A stretch of 64,000 bases of DNA. It comes from VXYL01 sp963422285 (GTDB lineage: Bacteria; Pseudomonadota; Gammaproteobacteria; Pseudomonadales; Azotimanducaceae). A program made the position numbers and the translations under genes. The stretch covers positions 1,240,001 to 1,304,000 of the forward strand of contig OY729419.2 of NCBI GenBank assembly GCA_963422285.2, in the 5' to 3' direction. The stretch's first letter is position 1, and every line of letters starts with the position of its first letter. The notes below the pieces were generated by a model that worked only from the letters and a program-made list of their open reading frames with translations, searched no databases and was not told where the DNA came from. Shown piece by piece: positions 18,253 through 25,452 of this stretch.

Positions 18253-18279
18253 TTGCCAAGGGTTTCGAGATGCTATACA
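18253..18279 (+). promoter_or_regulatory. Weak sigma-70-like promoter candidate
   Basis: TTGCCA at 18253 and TATACA at 18274 are separated by 15 bases, shorter than the 17-base optimum, and lie about 60 bases upstream of the small GTG-started gene in a divergent intergenic gap. It is only a plausible candidate. Confidence 0.22.
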
Positions 18280-18335
18280 GCCGAACTCGCACTCTGTCAT
18301 ACTCGGTCGTTATGTAGAACCAATGGAGCAGCATA

Positions 18336-18635
18336 GTGAGCGATTTGGACGGAGTCTGGGAGACAGTGGCCAATACTCCCATGGGCCAGCAGAAGGGCAC
18401 CCTGACGCTGAACACGGAGGGCGAGGCGCTGACCGGCACCATGGCGGGCGCGCAAGGCAGCATCGCCATCCGGGACGGCAGCGTAAGCGGCAACGAGGCG
18501 TCCTGGAAGGTGGATCTCACCAACCCCATGCCGATGACCTTGAATGTCGTCGCCAAGGTGGACGGCGACGACATCAGCGGCAGCTTCAAAACCTCCTTCG
18601 GCAACTTCGATTTCAAGGGCAGCCGCAGCGGGTAG
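18336..18635 (+). CDS. Small conserved hypothetical beta-rich protein
   Basis: A 99-aa soluble protein with alternating hydrophobic strands and repeated G-T-M/I-S-G turns (GTLTLNTEGEALTGTM, VDGDDISGSF), suggesting a small lipocalin-like or beta-barrel fold. Similar short proteins of unknown function are widespread in marine bacteria. The GTG start follows GGAG by six to seven bases. It ends 10 bp before the GST gene on the same strand, so the two may be cotranscribed. No signal peptide is visible. Confidence 0.65.
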   Translation: MSDLDGVWETVANTPMGQQKGTLTLNTEGEALTGTMAGAQGSIAIRDGSVSGNEASWKVDLTNPMPMTLNVVAKVDGDDISGSFKTSFGNFDFKGSRSG

Positions 18636-18645
18636 AGCGAACGTC

Positions 18646-19656
18646 ATGGCCGCAAGCTACATCGTCATAGGCTCCGAGGAATCGCCGTACTCCGTCAAGG
18701 TGCGCTCGTACTTCCGCTACAAGGACATTCCCCACCACTGGCGCGAGCGCTCGCAAGCGGGGGAGCTGTTCGCCAAGCATGCCCGGCTGCCCCTCGTTCC
18801 CTTGGTGGTGACGCCGGACGACGACGACGCTGAGGCGGTGTCGGTTGGCCTCCAGGATTCCACGCCGATCATCGAAGCGCTGGAATCGCAGTTCCCGCAG
18901 CCCGGCATCCATCCCGACGGCACCGTCTCCGGCTTCGTTTCCGCGCTGCTCGAAGAGTTCGGCGACGAATGGGGCAACAAGTGGATGTTCCACATGCGCT
19001 GGGCGCGGGAGATCGACCAAGTGGCGGTGTCCCGGCGCTTCGCCGCCAATGCGTCCGGAGGCCAAGCGGAGAGGGTGGAAGAAGCCGCCCGAGCCATCCG
19101 CGAGCGCATGGTGCCGCGAGTGTGGTTCGTGGGTTCGAACGAAATCACCGCGCCGCAGATCGAGCAGAGCTTCCAGGATGCCTTGGCGCTGCTCGACGCC
19201 CACTTGGCCTCGCGCCCCTATCTGTTCGGCGCTCGTCCAGCCTTCGCCGATTTCGGCCTGTGGGGGCAAGTGTACGAAGCCGGGCGCGATCCCACCGCCG
19301 GCGCGATGGTCCGGGCCGCGCCGAACGTTGTCGCCTGGGTAGAGCGCATGCTGAATCCGAAGCATCTCGGCGGCTTTGAAGATTGGCCACAGCTCGAGCC
19401 CACTCTCGCTCCTCTGCTGCGGGATCAGGTGGCCGGCCTGTTCCTGCCGTGGAGTGCGGCCAACGCCCAGGCCATCGCTGCTGGCGACGACGAGTTCGAC
19501 GTCGTCCTGAAAGGGCGCCGCTGGACCCAGAAACCGCAGAAGTACCACGCTCGCAGCTTGGCGGTGCTCAAGGCCAAGTACGCCGACGTGGCCGACGACG
19601 GGGAGCTGGACGCGGTGCTGACGGCCACGGGCTGCAAGGAGGCGCTCGCGGCCTGA
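18646..19656 (+). CDS. Glutathione S-transferase family protein
   Basis: A 336-aa GST-fold protein. The N-terminal thioredoxin-like part has the IGSEESPYSVKVRSYFRYK segment with the expected catalytic or glutathione-binding Ser/Tyr, and a QDSTPIIEAL motif (the conserved glutathione-binding Ser). The helical C-terminal domain contains RPYLFGARPAFADFGLWGQ, the GST N-capping box region. It is about 100 aa longer than typical GSTs owing to a C-terminal extension (about residues 250-336). The ATG at 18646 lies 10 bp after the preceding gene. Substrate is unknown. Confidence 0.85.
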   Translation: MAASYIVIGSEESPYSVKVRSYFRYKDIPHHWRERSQAGELFAKHARLPLVPLVVTPDDDDAEAVSVGLQDSTPIIEALESQFPQPGIHPDGTVSGFVSALLEEFGDEWGNKWMFHMRWAREIDQVAVSRRFAANASGGQAERVEEAARAIRERMVPRVWFVGSNEITAPQIEQSFQDALALLDAHLASRPYLFGARPAFADFGLWGQVYEAGRDPTAGAMVRAAPNVVAWVERMLNPKHLGGFEDWPQLEPTLAPLLRDQVAGLFLPWSAANAQAIAAGDDEFDVVLKGRRWTQKPQKYHARSLAVLKAKYADVADDGELDAVLTATGCKEALAA

Positions 19657-19669
19657 CGACGGGCAGCGC

Positions 19670-20533
19670 CTAGAACCGTACGCTCATGGAGAACGCCGGC
19701 AGTACTCGGCGACCGACGTCCAGCCGGTTCGGCAGCGTCTGCTTGTGGGCGTCGTCGTAGCGGAACAGTTCGAACCGAGCGCCGAGGCCCAGCGCGGTCC
19801 GTTTGCCGAGCAGGAAGCTGACTCGGGGTTCCAGGAAATAGCTGCTGCCGGCACCGTCGAACGCCGGCCCCAGGCCCAGCGTCGCGGCCACGCGCAAGCG
19901 CTCCCCCAAGCGCTTGCCCGTCGCGGCGCGAAGCCCGATAGCGTGGACCCGATAGGCGCGATCGACTTGGCTGCGCGACGTGCCGGCATCGTGGCGTTCG
20001 CCTTCGACGCGCAGATCGAACCCCGTCCAGCCAATCTCTCCGCCCACTTCGGCGAACACGCCGCCGTCGAACTCGAATGTCCGCATCAGCGCTACCGTCA
20101 GGCGGTGCAGGGAAAGCCGCGACAACACGGACTCGCCGGCGAGGAACGCCTGCCCCTGGCTGGTCAGCGGCGTCGCCAGCACAGCATCCGCCTCGTCCCC
20201 GATGGCTGTGTAGCGGATGCGGAGCCGGTAGCGCCGAATATCCACGCTGGCGGCGAACCAGTGCGCCGAGCCTCGTTCGAGTTCGAGTTCGGCGAAGGTG
20301 GGCCGTTCCATGCTCGATGTGCCGGGCTGGCCGCCGGCGGGGGTTTGCAGGTGGCCGTCGTGGCGCAAGGCACCGACGCCGGCTTCCAGCCGGTAGTCGC
20401 CAACGGCGTGTGTCGTCGCCAGCAGCGCGGCGACGACACACGACAATCTCTGGACGGTTCGGCGCCGCTGCCGTGCCTGCGCAGCAGGCCAGCGGCCTAG
20501 TCCGTCAATCTCAAGGGCGGGGGACGCGAACAA
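19670..20533 (-). CDS. Putative outer-membrane beta-barrel protein
   Basis: A 287-aa protein with a hydrophobic signal region (LSCVVAALLATTHAVG, about residues 30-45), many alternating amphipathic strands and a C-terminal aromatic residue (SMSVRF), the signature recognised by the BAM complex. A start later than the first codon is likely because the signal peptide is preceded by about 28 Arg-rich residues. No specific family is recognisable. It is divergent from a VOC gene and convergent with the GST gene. Confidence 0.6.
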   Translation of the reverse strand: MFASPALEIDGLGRWPAAQARQRRRTVQRLSCVVAALLATTHAVGDYRLEAGVGALRHDGHLQTPAGGQPGTSSMERPTFAELELERGSAHWFAASVDIRRYRLRIRYTAIGDEADAVLATPLTSQGQAFLAGESVLSRLSLHRLTVALMRTFEFDGGVFAEVGGEIGWTGFDLRVEGERHDAGTSRSQVDRAYRVHAIGLRAATGKRLGERLRVAATLGLGPAFDGAGSSYFLEPRVSFLLGKRTALGLGARFELFRYDDAHKQTLPNRLDVGRRVLPAFSMSVRF

Positions 20534-20606
20534 TATCTAGCAATGTCGCCTCGTTGCGCCCATCATAATGCCACCGCTTTCGCATTTGGCGCCCGGAGAG
20601 ATGCAT

Positions 20607-21383
20607 ATGACCATACATTTGCGGCAGATCTGTCTCGTCGCCCGCGAACTCGATTCCACCATCGACGACTTGGAGCATATCCTCGGCATCCACCGCTGCC
20701 ACATCGACCCCGGCGTCGGCAAGTGGGGACTCGTCAACACCCTGCTGCCCATCGGTCGCAACTTTCTCGAGGTGGTGGCGCCGGTGGAGGACAACACCGC
20801 CGCTGGCCGCTATCTGGATCGCCGCGGCGGCGATGGCGGCTATATGGTGATCTGCCAAGCGGACGCCAAGGAGACACAGCAGGCCGTGCGCCAACGCGCT
20901 TTGGACAACGGCGTTCGCATCGCCTGGGAGGCGGACCGCGGCGGCTGGAACATCTGCCAGATCCACCCCGGCGACATGAAGGCGGCGTTCTTCGAGATCG
21001 ACTGGGACGAGAGCAACGACGTAGGCGGCAACTGGGAGCCCGCCGGCGGTCTGCAATGGCAGGACAAGGTGGATCGGTCGGTCACCGCCGATTACGCCGC
21101 CGTCGAGCTGCAAGGGCCGGACCCCGCCGGCCTCGCCGAACTGTGGGGCAAGGTCGCCGATCTGCCCGTGCGCCGCGATGGGGCCGTGCTGAGCATGGCG
21201 TTCGACAATGTGGACGTGCGCTTCGTCGAAGCCGCCGATGGACGCGGCTACGGGCTCGGCGGCCTGGACCTGAAGGTGGCCGACCGCGAACGCATCCTCG
21301 TCCGCGCCAGGGAGCGCGGTGCCTATGTTGCGGACGACGAAGTGAACGTCTGCGGAGTGCGCTTCCGCTTGCTCGACGAATAG
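20607..21383 (+). CDS. VOC-family (glyoxalase-like) protein
   Basis: A 258-aa vicinal-oxygen-chelate protein with a glyoxalase-like first half (IHLRQICLVAREL, FLEVVAPVEDNTAAGRYLDRRGGDGGYM) and a second VOC half ending VCGVRFRLLDE. Metal ligands are plausible in the first half (Glu in FLEVV), but no reaction can be assigned. The ATG at 20607 is preceded by GGAGAG; an ATG at 20601 is six bases closer and less likely. The last 39 bases begin a 71-bp segment repeated downstream of vapBC. Confidence 0.8.
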   Translation: MTIHLRQICLVARELDSTIDDLEHILGIHRCHIDPGVGKWGLVNTLLPIGRNFLEVVAPVEDNTAAGRYLDRRGGDGGYMVICQADAKETQQAVRQRALDNGVRIAWEADRGGWNICQIHPGDMKAAFFEIDWDESNDVGGNWEPAGGLQWQDKVDRSVTADYAAVELQGPDPAGLAELWGKVADLPVRRDGAVLSMAFDNVDVRFVEAADGRGYGLGGLDLKVADRERILVRARERGAYVADDEVNVCGVRFRLLDE

Positions 21384-21415
21384 CGCAGCGACCGGGCTCA
21401 GGCGTAGCGGTCGAT
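21345..21415 (+). repeat. 71-bp direct repeat, copy A (end of VOC gene)
   Basis: This copy spans the last 39 bases of the VOC gene and the following 32 bases. It matches 22786-22856 at 67 of 71 positions in the same orientation. After about 21416 the similarity to the 3' end of the downstream VOC gene continues only in weakened form, suggesting an eroded larger duplication. Confidence 0.85.
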
Positions 21416-21995
21416 TACCCCGTGCAAGGCGACGGCGCACCGGGGCGACTTCGAGCCGTCGTTCGGCATCGTGCGGCATGCGCATGGGCAGCGTGTTGGC
21501 CATGCCATCCGCCACTGCGGTCAGGAGCCGCCGCCTAAGGGCGGCGGCCCGGTGTGCCGGCTCCACTCGTTCTCCTGACGTTCGCGATCGCCGAGGATGC
21601 TGGCGACGGCGAGGTCACGGCCTTGGATCACGCGAAGCTCGCAAGCCGTTAGCACAGAGAACGGGTCGTGCTGTCTGCGGCCGCAGCCATCCTCTGTTCT
21701 CGGCGAACACGACTTTGTCAGGCAGGGAACCCTGCCAGGAGGATGGCCCTGGCGACCACCCGTTCGTACGATGCGTCGTGGCTTTCGACCCACTCTCGGG
21801 TGCAAGTCCCGACATCGCCAGGGGACTGTTCCAGCACAATAGCCAGTTGCCACGCATTCTTTCCGCCAAACCCACGCCAACTCTCGGCCAGGGGGGGGCT
21901 TCTTCCGGGCTGTCTGAGCCGTGCTCGTGATTGGCGTTGCGCGTAGCTGCGGCCTGGCGTAGGGTAGAAAATCCTTTTCTTCTTCCACCTCGGCA
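21416..21995 (+). other. Non-coding stretch between VOC remnant and vapBC
   Basis: The first 60 or so bases resemble the reverse strand of the downstream VOC gene's 3' end, in decayed form. The remainder has no convincing gene: minus-strand frames such as NAWQLAIVLEQSPGD (about 21830-21855) read smoothly but match no family I know. Strong hairpins at 21721-21823 are listed separately. Confidence 0.5.
21721..21823 (+). ncRNA. Highly structured segment, tRNA-like or group II intron fragment
   Basis: A compact hairpin (GGCAGG/CCTGCC, 21721-21736) is followed by a 9-bp stem, CCCTGGCGA at 21747 with TCGCCAGGG at 21815. The 77 bases it closes contain a GTGG/CCAC stem and a 5-bp stem with a 7-base loop (TCGGG, TGCAAGT, CCCGA) like a tRNA T-arm. 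The D-arm region is not canonical, so it is not a normal tRNA. The GGTGCAAGTCC-type arm also recalls domain I of group II introns. Function unknown. Confidence 0.3.
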
Positions 21996-22253
21996 ATGGG
22001 TCTCAATATCAAGAATGATGAAACCTGTCTACTCGCTCGCGACTTGGCGCGGCTGACCGGCGAGACCATGACCGGTGCCATCACCATCGCGCTGCGCGAG
22101 CGCCTTGTGCGCGAGAAGCGCCGCCATGATGTGGAGGCCCGCATCGAGGAGCTGCTTGCCATCGGGCGGCGCTGCGCCGAGTCGCTGAGGCCGGGACCAT
22201 CGGCCGTGGAGCATGGCAACCAGCTCTATGACGACCGGGGCCTGCCCAAGTGA
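21996..22253 (+). CDS. vapB: VapB-type antitoxin (PSK transcription-factor family)
   Basis: An 85-aa antitoxin of the family usually paired with PIN-domain toxins. The N-terminal NIKNDETCLLARDLARLTGE is a ribbon-helix-helix-like DNA-binding region that would repress the operon, and the C-terminal tail (VEHGNQLYDDRGLPK) should wrap the toxin. The stop overlaps the GTG start of the toxin gene (GTGA). The module lies between two copies of a 71-bp repeat. Confidence 0.85.
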   Translation: MGLNIKNDETCLLARDLARLTGETMTGAITIALRERLVREKRRHDVEARIEELLAIGRRCAESLRPGPSAVEHGNQLYDDRGLPK

Positions 22254-22636
22254 TTGTCGATAGCTCGGCGGTACTGGCGATCCTGTTCAGCGAGCCGGAC
22301 GCGAGACGCCATGCCGGCGCGATCGCGGCTGCTTCGCCCTGTCGCATGTCGGTCGCCAACGTGCTGAAAGCGGCTATCGTCGCAGAACGCCGAGGCGGCG
22401 ACATCGCGGCGCACGAGCTCGACACGCTGTTGGAACGCGCGGAGGTCGAATTGGCGCCCGTCACGGTCGAACATTTGGAAGCCGCTCGCCGCGCATGGCG
22501 CCGCTTCGGCAAGGGCAATCACCCGGCGGCACTGAACTTCGGCGACTGCTTCGCCTATGCGCTCGCCAAGACGACGGGCGAGCCGCTGCTGTTCAAGGGC
22601 GAGGATTTCGCTCAGACCGATATCGAGGCAGCGTGA
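22250..22636 (+). CDS. vapC: VapC-type PIN-domain toxin with a substituted active-site residue
   Basis: A 128-aa PIN-domain ribonuclease that would normally cleave tRNA or rRNA in a magnesium-dependent way. Acidic residues seen are Asp4 (MIVDSSA), Asp99 (NFGDCFAYALA) and Asp119 or Asp124 near the C-terminus. The second conserved acid, in the S-x-A-N-x-x-E motif, is replaced: MSVANVLKAAIV has Lys40 (AAA) where Glu (GAA) is expected, a one-base change. The GTG start overlaps the vapB stop. Reading frame and length are normal, so the toxin is probably made but weakened or inactive. Confidence 0.85.
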   Translation: MIVDSSAVLAILFSEPDARRHAGAIAAASPCRMSVANVLKAAIVAERRGGDIAAHELDTLLERAEVELAPVTVEHLEAARRAWRRFGKGNHPAALNFGDCFAYALAKTTGEPLLFKGEDFAQTDIEAA

Positions 22637-22785
22637 GCGGGAACTCGATTGGTCGGACGCTTCGGACAAGGCGGCCCTGCCGGCCGAACCGATTGACCCT
22701 CCCACGACGGCGAACCGGTGCGGATGGCTGGAACGGGCGGGGTCGGAAAGCGACGCGGGAGACCCTTCCCGATCCGGTGGGGCGA

Positions 22786-22856
22786 AACGTCTGCGGAGTG
22801 CGCTTCCGTTTGCTCGACGAGTAGCGTCGCGACCGGGCTCAGGCGTAGCGGTCGAT
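22786..22856 (+). repeat. 71-bp direct repeat, copy B
   Basis: Contains an orphan copy of the last 13 codons and stop of the first VOC gene (NVCGVRFRLLDE), joined directly to the genuine 3' end of the minus-strand VOC gene. It differs from copy A at four positions. The sequence before 22786 is unrelated to the VOC gene, so only its tail was duplicated. Confidence 0.85.
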
Positions 22857-23333
22857 CACTTCGCGCAAGGCGCGACGACAGGCCGCATCCGCGCCGGCGG
22901 CTTCGAGCAGCCGTTCGGCGTCGCGCAGGATCTGCGCGGTCAGCCGCGCTTGGCCGGCGTCGCCGGTCTCCGTGTCGTTGGTGTCGAAGAACACGGCGTT
23001 GCCGTCCGGGTCCCGGGTCATCCAGGAGACGCCGTCCGCAGTCGCGCTCACGTCGGCGGCGCGGTAGCTCCGGGGCTCGCCGGACACCGCCGGCAGCGCC
23101 GCTCGCGCCGCGGCATGGACCTCTTGGACGTCGGCGCAGCGGACGTGGATGCAGTTTTCCTTGAGGAAGTTCATCAGCGCGAGCCGAAACGGGCCGTTGC
23201 GCAGCACGATCCGCCCGTCCCCGTTGGCGGCTTCGAACTCCTCGACGACCTCCATGCCCAGTGCGCGGTAGAAGCGCGCGGATGCGGCCATGTCCGTGGC
23301 TTTCAGGCATATGGATGTCCAGCCGTAGAACAT
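22839..23333 (-). CDS. VOC-family (glyoxalase-like) protein
   Basis: A 164-aa single-chain VOC protein: MFYGWTSICLKATDMAASARFYRALGM is the classic first strand and helix, and DGVSWMTRDPDGNAVFFDT the strand carrying the usual final ligand position. Metal ligands are poorly conserved, so it may bind rather than convert its substrate. I chose the ATG at 23333, just after the MBL gene's stop, because homologues start with the first VOC strand; the longer frame to 23414 would overlap the MBL gene. Confidence 0.8.
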   Translation of the reverse strand: MFYGWTSICLKATDMAASARFYRALGMEVVEEFEAANGDGRIVLRNGPFRLALMNFLKENCIHVRCADVQEVHAAARAALPAVSGEPRSYRAADVSATADGVSWMTRDPDGNAVFFDTNDTETGDAGQARLTAQILRDAERLLEAAGADAACRRALREVIDRYA

Positions 23334-23347
23334 CTCCTTCCGCCTCG

Positions 23348-23980
23348 CTACAGTCCGGCCTTGAGCATTTCCATGAACTCTCTCCTGGAATCCGCGTCCA
23401 CTTCCACGTAGCACACCGGGTTGGCGACGCCGGTATTCGCCAGCAGCACGTCGAACTCCACCTCGGCCAGCAGCGTCAAGGTCTCCGTCATGGTCTTGCG
23501 GTTTTTCTTGCTGGCGAAGCAGCGCCAGCGGTCACCGTCGTGGTAGATGGTGTCGCCGGCGAACAGGCAGCGACGTCGGCCTACGGCAACCAGATAGGAG
23601 ACCGCTCCGGGGCGGTGGCCGGGAGTGGGAATCGCCTCGACGCCCGCTGCCAGTTCGTGCCGCTCGAACGGGAACGTCACCACGTTCTTCACCTTGCGCC
23701 GCACGTCCGGGCCTTCCACCTCGCTGCACATCGTCGCCACGCCGAAACGCTCGTCCACGTCGTCGTTGTACTTCGCGGCGAAGTGCATGTCGCCCAGCAG
23801 GTGCAGAGCGATGCCGCCGAGCGCGTCGATGTCGTCGAAGCTGCCGTCAATGCTGCTATGGCCGCCGAAGCAGGAGAACAGCAAGTTGCCGTCCGGACGC
23901 TGGACGAACAGGCTTGCGTACTTTGAAGGCGTGACCTTGGTGGGCAGGATGCGGTAGACGCTTTCGAACAGAAGCTGCAT
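23348..23980 (-). CDS. MBL-fold hydrolase-like protein with degenerate metal motif
   Basis: A 210-aa metallo-beta-lactamase-fold protein: IPTPGHRPGAVSYLV and CLFAGDTIYHDGDRW are the later metal-site motifs. The diagnostic HxHxDH motif is absent; its position reads ALHLLGDMHFAAKYNDD. It therefore belongs to a variant subgroup with a single metal or none and may not be a hydrolase in the usual sense. It is followed 14 bp later by the VOC gene and preceded by murA on the same strand's opposite side, so MBL-VOC may be a two-gene unit. Confidence 0.75.
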   Translation of the reverse strand: MQLLFESVYRILPTKVTPSKYASLFVQRPDGNLLFSCFGGHSSIDGSFDDIDALGGIALHLLGDMHFAAKYNDDVDERFGVATMCSEVEGPDVRRKVKNVVTFPFERHELAAGVEAIPTPGHRPGAVSYLVAVGRRRCLFAGDTIYHDGDRWRCFASKKNRKTMTETLTLLAEVEFDVLLANTGVANPVCYVEVDADSRREFMEMLKAGL

Positions 23981-24013
23981 GGGCGCTCCATTACCTCGCT
24001 ACGGCGACCAATA

Positions 24014-25294
24014 CTACTCGCTCAGACGCTCTATGTGCGCCCCAAGCTGTCCCAAGCGGACCTCAAGGCGCTCGTGGCCGCGGTCGATCTGGTCGATGTT
24101 GTGGATGGTGCTTTCGCCCTCGGCGCACAGCGCGGCGATCACCAGCGCCATGCCAGCGCGGATGTCCGGCGATACTAGCCGTTCGCCGCGCAGCGGCGTC
24201 GGCCCCATCACCAGGGCTCGATGAGGGTCGCAAAGCACGATGCCCGCGCCCATGGCGATGAGGCGGTCCACGAACACCAAGCGGCCGTCGAACATCTTCT
24301 GGTGGACCAGCACGGTGCCGCTGCTTTGGGTGGCCACCACCAGAGCGATGCTGATGAGGTCCGGGGGGAATCCCGGCCAGGGCATGTCGTCGATCTTCGG
24401 CACGGTGCCGTCGAAATCCGTCATGACGGCGAGATCCTGCTCCGCCGGCACCACGATGTCGTCGCCGTCGTCCTGCCAAGCGATGCCCAGGCGTCCATAC
24501 ATGATGCGCGTCATGCGGTGATCGAAGGGACGTCCGCCTCGGATGCGGATGCCGGAACCGGTGGCCGCCGCCAAGCCGATCAGGGACCCCACCTCGATGT
24601 GGTCCGGGCCGATTTCGAAGCGGGTGCCGTGCAGCGACTGGACGCCCTCGATGGTCAGGTCATGGGTACCGATGCCGCTGATGTTGGCGCCCATGGCGTT
24701 CAGGCAGCGGCAGACGTCCTGCACATGGGGTTCCATGGCGGCGTTGGCGATGCGGGTGACGCCATCGGCCAGCACTGCGGCGAGGATCGCCTGTTCGGTG
24801 CCGGTGACGCTCATCTCGTCCAGGAACAGGTCGCAGCCTGTCAGCTCCTTGGCGCGCAGCACGTAGCGGTCCGGGTTGACAGCAATCTCGGCACCGAGAG
24901 CTTGCAAGGCCAGCAGGTGGGTGTCCAGCCGGCGGCGGCCGATCCGGTCGCCGCCGGGGCGAGCCACCTCGACATGGCCGAAGCGGGCCAGCATGGGTGC
25001 CGCTAGCAGCACCGAGGTGCGGATGCGACTGCTCAGCCTCGGATCCGGCTCTTCGTCGCGCATGGCGGCGGCGTTCAGGCAGCAGATGTTACCGGCAAAG
25101 CCGACATCCACGCCGAGACTGTCGAGCAGAGTGAGCTTGGTGCGCACGTCGCCGATGTCGGGGACGTTGCCGATGACCAGGGGATCGTCCGTCAGCACCG
25201 ACGCGGCCAGCAGCGGCAGCGCCGAGTTCTTGTTGCCCATGGGCGCGATGGTGCCGGCGAGCCGGTGAGCGCCTTCGATCCGAAAGAAGTCCAT
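24014..25294 (-). CDS. murA: UDP-N-acetylglucosamine 1-carboxyvinyltransferase with Cys-to-Asp active site
   Basis: First committed step of peptidoglycan synthesis: transfers enolpyruvate from PEP to UDP-GlcNAc in the cytoplasm. It is 426 aa, with the conserved Lys22-Asn23 pair (GNKNS) and the EPSP-synthase inverse alpha/beta-barrel pattern. The catalytic loop reads ARPGGDRIGRR, placing Asp116 where E. coli MurA has Cys115. That substitution is the established cause of intrinsic fosfomycin resistance in mycobacteria and chlamydiae. The gene is isolated from other cell-wall genes, so it could be the sole copy or a second one (MurA2/MurZ-like). Confidence 0.92.
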   Translation of the reverse strand: MDFFRIEGAHRLAGTIAPMGNKNSALPLLAASVLTDDPLVIGNVPDIGDVRTKLTLLDSLGVDVGFAGNICCLNAAAMRDEEPDPRLSSRIRTSVLLAAPMLARFGHVEVARPGGDRIGRRRLDTHLLALQALGAEIAVNPDRYVLRAKELTGCDLFLDEMSVTGTEQAILAAVLADGVTRIANAAMEPHVQDVCRCLNAMGANISGIGTHDLTIEGVQSLHGTRFEIGPDHIEVGSLIGLAAATGSGIRIRGGRPFDHRMTRIMYGRLGIAWQDDGDDIVVPAEQDLAVMTDFDGTVPKIDDMPWPGFPPDLISIALVVATQSSGTVLVHQKMFDGRLVFVDRLIAMGAGIVLCDPHRALVMGPTPLRGERLVSPDIRAGMALVIAALCAEGESTIHNIDQIDRGHERLEVRLGQLGAHIERLSE

Positions 25295-25344
25295 GTGCTA
25301 GCGAGTCCGGCGTCTCAGCCCAACAAGCCCCGCCTCGCCGTCCA

Positions 25345-25435
25345 GAAAACTCGATTCATCCACCACCCCGGGTCGGTGAAGATGCCAGTCTGGCAGCCGA
25401 TCCTTGAGAAAGGATTGAGAAGTCAACGAGTTTTC
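25345..25435. repeat. Short inverted repeat with internal hairpin
   Basis: GAAAACTCG at 25345 is repeated inverted as CGAGTTTTC at 25427, and between them ATCCTT/AAGGAT forms a small hairpin (25400-25415). It lies in the 158-bp gap upstream of murA and downstream of the FAH pseudogene. It could be a small mobile-element remnant or a terminator-like structure. Confidence 0.35.
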
Positions 25436-25452
25436 GGGATACGCCGTTCGCC

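Noticed and set aside
21720..21824. A functional tRNA
   Set aside because: The T-arm-like stem and outer stem suggest tRNA, but the D-arm and anticodon stem are not canonical and the loop lacks the invariant T55-C56.
21521..22219. A 232-codon minus-strand frame covering the vapB gene
   Set aside because: It reads through the supported antitoxin gene on the other strand and only one short stretch resembles protein; no family match.
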